Source: JACQFZ01 sp045810625 (GTDB taxonomy: Bacteria; Pseudomonadota; Gammaproteobacteria; Acidiferrobacterales; Sulfurifustaceae). From it: a DNA stretch of 64,000 bases. The translations under genes and the position numbers were made by a program. A model generated the notes under the pieces. It was not told the origin of the DNA. It was given only the letters and a program-made list of their open reading frames with translations, and searched no databases. The number at the start of each line of letters is the position of its first letter. The stretch's first letter is position 1. The DNA is taken from positions 62,001 to 126,000 of the forward strand of contig JBJMVQ010000009.1 in NCBI GenBank assembly GCA_045810625.1, read 5' to 3'. Below, piece by piece: positions 54,460 to 61,200 of this stretch.

Positions 54460-55743
54460 TCATCGACTCGCGGTCGCGCGCGCATCGGCGTCGAGCTTCC
54501 GGGAAGGACTCGCGGTGAGCCGCTGTACGAGCGGTCCCGTCATCATGGTCGTGACCAGCGCCATCGTGACCATAACGGTAAAAATCTTGGGTCCGATGAG
54601 ACCGAGATCGTATCCGAGGTTCAGGACGATGAGTTCCATCAAACCGCGGGTGTTCAACAGCAGCCCGAGAATAGCAGAGGTACGCCAGTCGTGACCCGTA
54701 AACCGTGCCGCCATCGCGGCTCCGCCGAGTTTGCCCAATACCGCCACCGACAATATCAATGCACAAACCAGGAGTGACTGCGCGTCATAAAGCAGGCCAA
54801 GCTCGGTACGCAGACCCGTGAACGCAAAAAACAGCGGGAGCAGGACCACGCCGGTGACGTCATGGATGCGATCGGCGATCTTTGTCTTGAAACGGTTTCG
54901 TTCCGGCATGACGACACCGATGATGAACGCGCCGAACAACGCGTGAATTCCGATCGTTTCGGTAATCCACGCCGATAGCAGCAGCGCGAGGAAAATAAAC
55001 GCGAGAAGACCGGAGGAGATTGTCCCGTCCGTCGCGGGAACGCCGAGTCGCTTGCTCAACAACGGCCGAGCAACGACAAACATGAAAGTCATGTAGATCA
55101 GCGCACAAACGATGGTGAACGCGGCCCCGAGCCCGCTGCCGGATTGCGCAACGCCGACAACGACCGCCAGGATACACCAGGCGGCAATGTCGCCCGCGGC
55201 CGCACAGGCAATCGCGGTCGAACCAAGCCGACTGCCGGTCATTCCCTGTTCTTGAAGAATGCGAGCAAGAACCGGAAAGGCGGTGATACTCATGGCGATG
55301 CCCATAAAAAGAGCGAAGCCCAACTTGTCATTGTTTTGCGGCCCGTAGCTATCGAACAAAAACAGTGCGACCACGATGCCGAGGACAAACGGAACGACAA
55401 TGCTCGACAATGAAATGGCAACTGCCGATCTCGCCTTGGACTGCATGCTTTCGATGTTGAACTCCAGCCCCACGATGAACATGTACAGAACGATGCCGAG
55501 CTGGCTGAGAAAAAATAGCTTGTCGAGGGAGCCGGCAGGAAATAGGAATCCATGAAATTGCGGCGCAACCGATTTCAGCAGCGACGGTCCGAGTAGAATC
55601 CCCGCCAACATCTCACCGATCACTTGCGGCTGACCGACGAGGCGCGCCAACGCTCCGCAGATCTTGGCTGCAAAAAGGATGGCCAAGATCTGCAGCAACA
55701 TGGTGTTAACTGGAGAGCCGAGATGTGTGATGAAAGCATCCAT
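54460..55743 (-). CDS. Kef/CPA2-type cation:proton antiporter membrane protein
   Basis: 427 residues with about twelve helices and no cytosolic TrkA-N domain, so shorter than KefB/C (~600). Family patterns: GQPQVIGEMLAGILLGPSLL, a helix with FIVGLEFN, GIAMSITAFPVLARIL, and GIHALFGAFIIGVVMPE. A GDIAAW segment replaces the ND pair of some relatives. It probably exchanges Na+ or K+ for protons. ATG at 55743 is used in preference to TTG at 55767; no clear ribosome site for either. Confidence 0.88.
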   Translation of the reverse strand: MDAFITHLGSPVNTMLLQILAILFAAKICGALARLVGQPQVIGEMLAGILLGPSLLKSVAPQFHGFLFPAGSLDKLFFLSQLGIVLYMFIVGLEFNIESMQSKARSAVAISLSSIVVPFVLGIVVALFLFDSYGPQNNDKLGFALFMGIAMSITAFPVLARILQEQGMTGSRLGSTAIACAAAGDIAAWCILAVVVGVAQSGSGLGAAFTIVCALIYMTFMFVVARPLLSKRLGVPATDGTISSGLLAFIFLALLLSAWITETIGIHALFGAFIIGVVMPERNRFKTKIADRIHDVTGVVLLPLFFAFTGLRTELGLLYDAQSLLVCALILSVAVLGKLGGAAMAARFTGHDWRTSAILGLLLNTRGLMELIVLNLGYDLGLIGPKIFTVMVTMALVTTMMTGPLVQRLTASPSRKLDADARATASR

Positions 55744-55831
55744 GCCGAAACTCGAAGAAACCCGCAAATTGAACTATCGACGACACTCGCGCCTAGACGC
55801 GACGGCGGCGATGTTTCGTCCAAGTACTACT

Positions 55832-56614
55832 TTACTGAAATTCCCGCAAATACGACGTAACGAGCGCTCTCGCCTTGGGTGACGTTACGACATCGAAGTG
55901 ACCCAGACCTTCCATCATCTCGAGTTTCGCGTTCGCCCAACTCGCGTGCAGTTGCCCGGCATGCGCGGGCGGTACGAAGTCGTCGTTCTTGCCGTGAATA
56001 ATCAATCCGGGTACGCCGATACTTTTTACGATTTCGGAAGGCGAGAAATCGACCCACACCCTCTCACCGAAAAGACGTTCGAGTTCTTTGTAGATGCCTT
56101 CGGCGATCTGATTGTTCAGCTGACCCAGTTGAACGAACTTCTCGACCAGGAACTTATGCGTTGCGGGCGAGGCTATCGAGACGAACGTCTCGGCGCGGAA
56201 ATCGTCGCCCCACGCGCAGAAGGACCAGAATCCTCCCAGCGAATGGCAAACCATGGCGCGAATCTCGCCGATCTGACCGCCGATCTTGCGGAACACTTCG
56301 CGAATTTGCGCCGGATTGGTTTCAATCCCAGGTGCCTCTCCGTGGGCAGGCGCATCGAATAAAGCGATTTTGAAGCCTTGTCCGATCAAGTCTTGCGCGA
56401 TGGGGACCATGCTTCCCAAGTTGCTATGAAGACCGTGAACCAGCACCACGGTCGGTCCGTTCCCTTTTTGATAATACTTGTAGTGTTTGCCGTTCAGCTC
56501 GACCGAGCCCGACTGACACTGCTTCAAAAAGTCTTTCGTAAGCTCATCGTAGGGAACCTTCTTTATTCCCCAATACTTTTGCATGACTTTGGCCATTAAT
56601 CCGTCATGATTCAT
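55832..56614 (-). CDS. Alpha/beta hydrolase
   Basis: 260 residues. Nucleophile elbow CHSLGG, acid HGKNDDFVPP, and histidine GLGHFDVV complete the triad; VVLVHGLHSN is the oxyanion region. Many lysines and its low G+C (one 60-base line near its start is 38 %) differ from the rest of the window. ATG at 56614 sits 6 bases after AAAGGAG. Downstream of the PKS-oxygenase pair on the same strand with a 230-base gap; possibly a thioesterase or esterase serving the polyketide, which is inference. Confidence 0.85.
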   Translation of the reverse strand: MNHDGLMAKVMQKYWGIKKVPYDELTKDFLKQCQSGSVELNGKHYKYYQKGNGPTVVLVHGLHSNLGSMVPIAQDLIGQGFKIALFDAPAHGEAPGIETNPAQIREVFRKIGGQIGEIRAMVCHSLGGFWSFCAWGDDFRAETFVSIASPATHKFLVEKFVQLGQLNNQIAEGIYKELERLFGERVWVDFSPSEIVKSIGVPGLIIHGKNDDFVPPAHAGQLHASWANAKLEMMEGLGHFDVVTSPKARALVTSYLREFQ

Positions 56615-56637
56615 CTGCAACTCCTTTCCAGTGGTGT

Positions 56638-56661
56638 CCCGACATTAGATTTGCTGTCGGG
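56638..56661. other. Hairpin in the leader of the alpha/beta hydrolase gene
   Basis: CCCGACA (56638-56644) pairs with TGTCGGG (56655-56661) around a 10-base loop, 24 bases before the start codon. It may be a leader structure or the end of upstream transcripts. Confidence 0.35.
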
Positions 56662-56846
56662 GCGGAACATCGCTCCAGCGCCGCTTGCTCGAACAAGTGT
56701 CGAGGTCCATGAAGCACCAAGCGCTAGTTAACCGCTATTCGAGCGGGTCGGTCGTCGTTATAACGCTCTCAAACGCGCCCCCAAACCGCCTCTCACGCAA
56801 TCGTCGTCGAAAACACGGCCTGGCTCAAGAATTCCGCTTTCGCTCC

Positions 56847-58178
56847 TCATGGCATCAGCGTCTTGAGATACTCCTGCGCGCGTACCGGCAGCTTGTACTC
56901 GCCCTCTTTTTCGATTCGCTCGTACAGGCGCTCGACGCGCTCATAGTGTGCGTCGAGGTTCTGATCCAACAGGTGGTACTTGCTCCGGTTATAGACGCCG
57001 AACTGCAGATCGGTAATGAGATCGAAGGCGTCGATATTCAGGTTTCGCTTGCCGAACACGACGTACAAGAATTCGTTTATGTCCTCGTAGCCGAGCGTCA
57101 TGACGAGAAACTCGATCGCCGCCTTCTTTCTCTTTCTCTGATGCGTTCTCTCTTCGGGATCGACGATGAAGTCGAGGCCGCTCGACATTCCTTGCGGGTA
57201 GGACACCTTCGAAAAGCATCGAAAGTCGATAGTAACTCGGTCCTCCGTCGCCTGTGGCAACGTGTTGTCCGCGTGGACCCGATAGTTGTTGAAAAAGAGC
57301 GCCTCCCCCACTTTGCATTCGTGGTAGTAGCCGGAAGACGGGGTCGACGCATACCGCTTCGCCCAATACTTCGCCATCAGGTAATCGCGGACGGTCGGGA
57401 GATCGATTTCCGAGAGCTTGCCTTCGGTATACAGATAGAGCGCTTTGCCGATCAATTCGCGCTCGTGATCGGTGATGTCGTAATCGAGGAGCTTCTGCAC
57501 GGCGAACTGAACGTTCGGCGCCTCCACTTCGGCGTCTTCGAAGATGACGAACGGCTGCCGCGTCAACGGCGTCGGCGTCAGCGCGGTGTGAAAGCTCATA
57601 TAGTACTTGGGAAACCCCTGCCCTCTTTTCACCAGCGACGGGATCTGCAGCGCCGGTCCGCTGGCATTGTGCGTACCGTACGGTCGCTTGCCCTTGGGGA
57701 CGACAAAAGCGTTGACGACGATGGTGTCCGCTTCGGGGAAGAAGTCGCGGACGATGTCCTGATTGGTATCGTAGAAGCGCTTGGACGACGGGACGAACAA
57801 CACGCTGTTCTCGAACATCGTCGATACCGGCGAATAGGTGCCTATCGACGTGTCCGAGAACGTTCCCGCGACGATCGCCTGGAGCCGCAGCTGTCTGCGG
57901 AGTTTTTGCTCGAGGTCGGCGTCCACGTTCATGCGAACGATTTTGGTTGGCCTCGGTTCCGGATAGAAGCAGCACGTGTTGAGCTTGCGGCTGGGCGGCA
58001 TCCGCGCGTCGACGGCCGCCTTGTCTGCGCTGTACCTGTCCAAAACGGGCTCGAGGACGCGCGCGTGCTCGGCCGCGGATTCATGCAGCCAGGTGCCCGT
58101 CTTCGTCAACTGCGTTGTGACGACGCGATCCTGCAGTGACTTTCGATCCTGTTGCTTCCGATCCAGTAACTCGACCAT
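56847..58178 (-). CDS. Unrecognised protein with Fe(II)/2-oxoglutarate oxygenase-like motif
   Basis: 443 residues, no signal peptide or membrane helix. The strongest clue is VGEALFFNNYRVHADN followed 12 residues on by DRVTIDFR, matching the distal-His/Arg pattern of Fe(II)/2OG oxygenases (H302, R314). About 105 residues upstream is SFHTALTPTP, where clavaminate-synthase-like enzymes have H-T-E; here it is H-T-A (H197, A199), as in 2OG halogenases. The C-terminal ~120 residues are helical and rich in R/E/Y. ATG at 58178 is chosen; a TTG at 58253 would include a stable hairpin in the coding region. It follows the PKS by about 80 bases on the same strand. Confidence 0.5.
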   Translation of the reverse strand: MVELLDRKQQDRKSLQDRVVTTQLTKTGTWLHESAAEHARVLEPVLDRYSADKAAVDARMPPSRKLNTCCFYPEPRPTKIVRMNVDADLEQKLRRQLRLQAIVAGTFSDTSIGTYSPVSTMFENSVLFVPSSKRFYDTNQDIVRDFFPEADTIVVNAFVVPKGKRPYGTHNASGPALQIPSLVKRGQGFPKYYMSFHTALTPTPLTRQPFVIFEDAEVEAPNVQFAVQKLLDYDITDHERELIGKALYLYTEGKLSEIDLPTVRDYLMAKYWAKRYASTPSSGYYHECKVGEALFFNNYRVHADNTLPQATEDRVTIDFRCFSKVSYPQGMSSGLDFIVDPEERTHQRKRKKAAIEFLVMTLGYEDINEFLYVVFGKRNLNIDAFDLITDLQFGVYNRSKYHLLDQNLDAHYERVERLYERIEKEGEYKLPVRAQEYLKTLMP

Positions 58179-58213
58179 GGTTGTCCGATCCTCATCAGAA
58201 ATCACTGGGGGAC

Positions 58214-58233
58214 GCCGCCCCCTAAGGGGCGGC
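58214..58233. other. Hairpin between PKS and oxygenase-like gene
   Basis: GCCGCCCC (58214-58221) and GGGGCGGC (58226-58233) form a perfect 8-bp GC stem with a 4-base loop, between the PKS stop and the next ATG. No T-run on the minus strand. It could set the ratio of the two proteins or mark an RNA-processing site. Confidence 0.5.
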
Positions 58234-58257
58234 TCCGTATGGGCACGGCTCAATCCG

Positions 58258-61200
58258 TCACGCCACCTCTTCGACCACGGGGCTCGCCTGGTCAGCCTTC
58301 TCCGCCGATGAAGACAGAGCGGCGGAAATCCGATTCAGGTATGGCTGAACGGATGTCTCGTCCACCGGCGGGCAGGGATAGTGCTCGCCGCCGAACACAT
58401 CCTTACCGACCGGGAAACCTTCCAACATGAACTCGAAGTGTTCTCGCGTGAGGCCGTCTATCACCGCGCCGATTCGAGCGAGCGAACCTTTGGGTTCCGA
58501 CTTCGCGTGCTGAAGCGCCTTCGTCCGCCACTCTTCATACGGCAGTGTCTCGACGGCACATCCGGCAGCGCGAATGATCTCGACGAAGCGGTTGAATGTC
58601 GGCGCATTGGGATCGAGGAAGTCGTAATCTCTGCCGACTCGCTCGACATCGCGCGTCATCACCTGAGCGATGGTCTTGCTCAGATAATCGACCGACATTA
58701 CGCCTCCGAGGCCCACGTCAACCAACGGGAAGGCGCCCATCCCGATGCAACCGGCGATGAAGTTGTGCAGGAAGTCGCCCTCATCGAGTCGGAAATGCCC
58801 GCTGCCTGAACACGCCCCGACAAACGGCAGCCGGTAAGTCGACGCCAGCGCGCCTCTCCACCGTGCCGCTGCGATCATCTGTTCGCCCATCCACTTCGAC
58901 GTCAGATACCCGTATTCACGCTCGTCCTTGGAAACTTCGTAGCCCAAGTACTTCGGCAAGGTCGCTCCGGTCGAGATGTAGTGCACGGCTTTGCCGCGAC
59001 CGCGCGAGGCCAAGCGTAAAACTTCGTGCGTGCCGACAACGTTCGGACCGAGATACGCGTCCAAGGGAAGCATCCAATCGACCAACGCCCCGGAGTGACA
59101 GACGGCATCGATTTGCTCCGCCAGCTGGTTGAACGCCTCTTCGGTCATGCCGAACAAGGGCTGCGTAAGATCACCAATGACCGGCTTGAGCAAAGACGCG
59201 TAGTCCGCTTTCCAAAGGCCGTAGTGGTCGAGCGTCTCCATCAATCTCGTCATCGCGTGCTCGGTATCGGTCGCGCGTACCAGGCAATGAGCGGTGAGAT
59301 TCGATTTCAACAGCTCGTGGAGCAGGAAGGCACCGACAAAACCCGTCGCACCGGTCACGAAGAACGTTTCCGGCTTGGCTGCCGCGGTCTGAGCGTTGCG
59401 GAATTGCAGATCGGGTGCGAGATGACCTTTCCTCACGCCCTTGTCTTCCTTCACGCTCTTGTCGTCCGCACGCTTGGCAACGACCGTCTCGTTGGCCGGA
59501 GCCGGCGCGGATTCGGGCGCCGACGTCTGGACTCCCACGCCTGCCTCGCGCAGCTTCGCGAAAATGAATTCGCCGAGCGAGCGCAGGTTCGGATGATCGA
59601 ACGCGATCTTGGCCGGGAGAGCGAGACCGGTCATGTCCGAGAGCTGGTTACGCAGCAACACGGCCGTCAGAGAATCAACCCCGATATCCTGGAGCGGCAG
59701 ACTGACGTCGACGTCTTCCGGTGACCCGAACTCGAGGGTCTTCGCCACCACGGCTCGAACCATCTCCAACACGACCGCGTCCTGCTGTTCGGGCGCCGTT
59801 TCGGACAGAACTTTGCGCAGGTTCGCGCCGCCGCCACCGGACGCCGCGTCCGATTGCGCACCGGACGAACCGCTGAACAGGGAATGGAATATCGTCGGGA
59901 TTTCCGCTCCGTGTTCCTCGATTGCCCGTTGCATTCGCGGCAGGTCCAACGCCGTGGGCACCGACAACGGCACACCCTTCATGACAATCGTTTCGAACAA
60001 CTCCGTGCCTTCGCTGACGGTCAGCGCATCCATGCCCAGGCGGCGTTGACGCGCTTTATCGGCATCGCTCAGGCGCGCCGCCATGCCCGCATCCCACGGT
60101 CCCCAGGCGATCGAGGTTCCCGCGAGTCCCCTCGAACGACGGTGGTAGGCGAGCGCATCCATGAACGCGTTGGCCGCGGCGTAGTTGCCTTGTCCCGGAG
60201 CGCCCGCGACGCCGGCAATCGACGAGAAGAGGACGAAGAAATCGAGCTCCAGATCCTGCGTCAGCTTGTGCAGAGTCCAGGCGCCGTCCACTTTGGGCGA
60301 CAGCACGGCGTCGAACCGCTCCGGCGTAAACGATGTCAGCATTCCGTCATCGATGAGGCCTGCGGCATGTATGACACCGCGCAGCGGACGCTCCGCTGTA
60401 AATGTGGCGATCACGGCTTCCAGCCCCTTCGCGTCGGTGGCATCGCACGCGACGACCGTCGCCTTTGCACCGAGCTCCGCGAGCTCGGCGACGATCGCTT
60501 TCGCGTCGGGTGCGTCCAGGCCGCGCCGCGAGGTCAGCACGAAATCCTTCACTCCGTGCTGTGTCGCGAGCCACTTGGTGAGGCACCGACCCAAGCCGCC
60601 GACGCCTCCCGTCATCAGCACCGCACCGTCCGGCTGGATCAGACGGCGCTGCTTCGCAGGCACCAGCACGACCTTGCCCACATGTCTCGCCTGCGCCATG
60701 AGCCGCAACGCATCCGACGCGCGATTCATCGGGAAGGTTCGCATCGGCAGCGGCTTCAACTTGCCTTCGGCGAACAGAGCCGCGAGCTTGACCAACATCT
60801 CATGAATCAAGTCGGGACCCGCCTCGGGCAGGTTATAGACGCAATACGTCACGCCCGGATGGTGCGCGTCGACCCACGATTGCTCTCGCAGATCGAGCTT
60901 GCCCATTTCCATGAAGCGCCCGCCGCTGCGCAGCATCGACAGACCCGCATCGACGAACTCGCGCGCGAGCGCGTTGAGCACGATGTCGAAGCTTCGACCC
61001 GGAGCGGTCTTGCCGAATTGCTCCACGAAATCGAGGCTGCGCGACGTTCCGATATGCGCATCGTCCAATCCCATCTTGCGCAGCGCGGGCCACTTCGGCT
61101 CGCTCGCGGTGCCGTACACTTCGGCCCCGTGCAGTTGCGCGAGCTGCACCGCGGCCATACCGACGCCGCCGGCGGCGGAATGGATGAGCACGCGCTCGCC

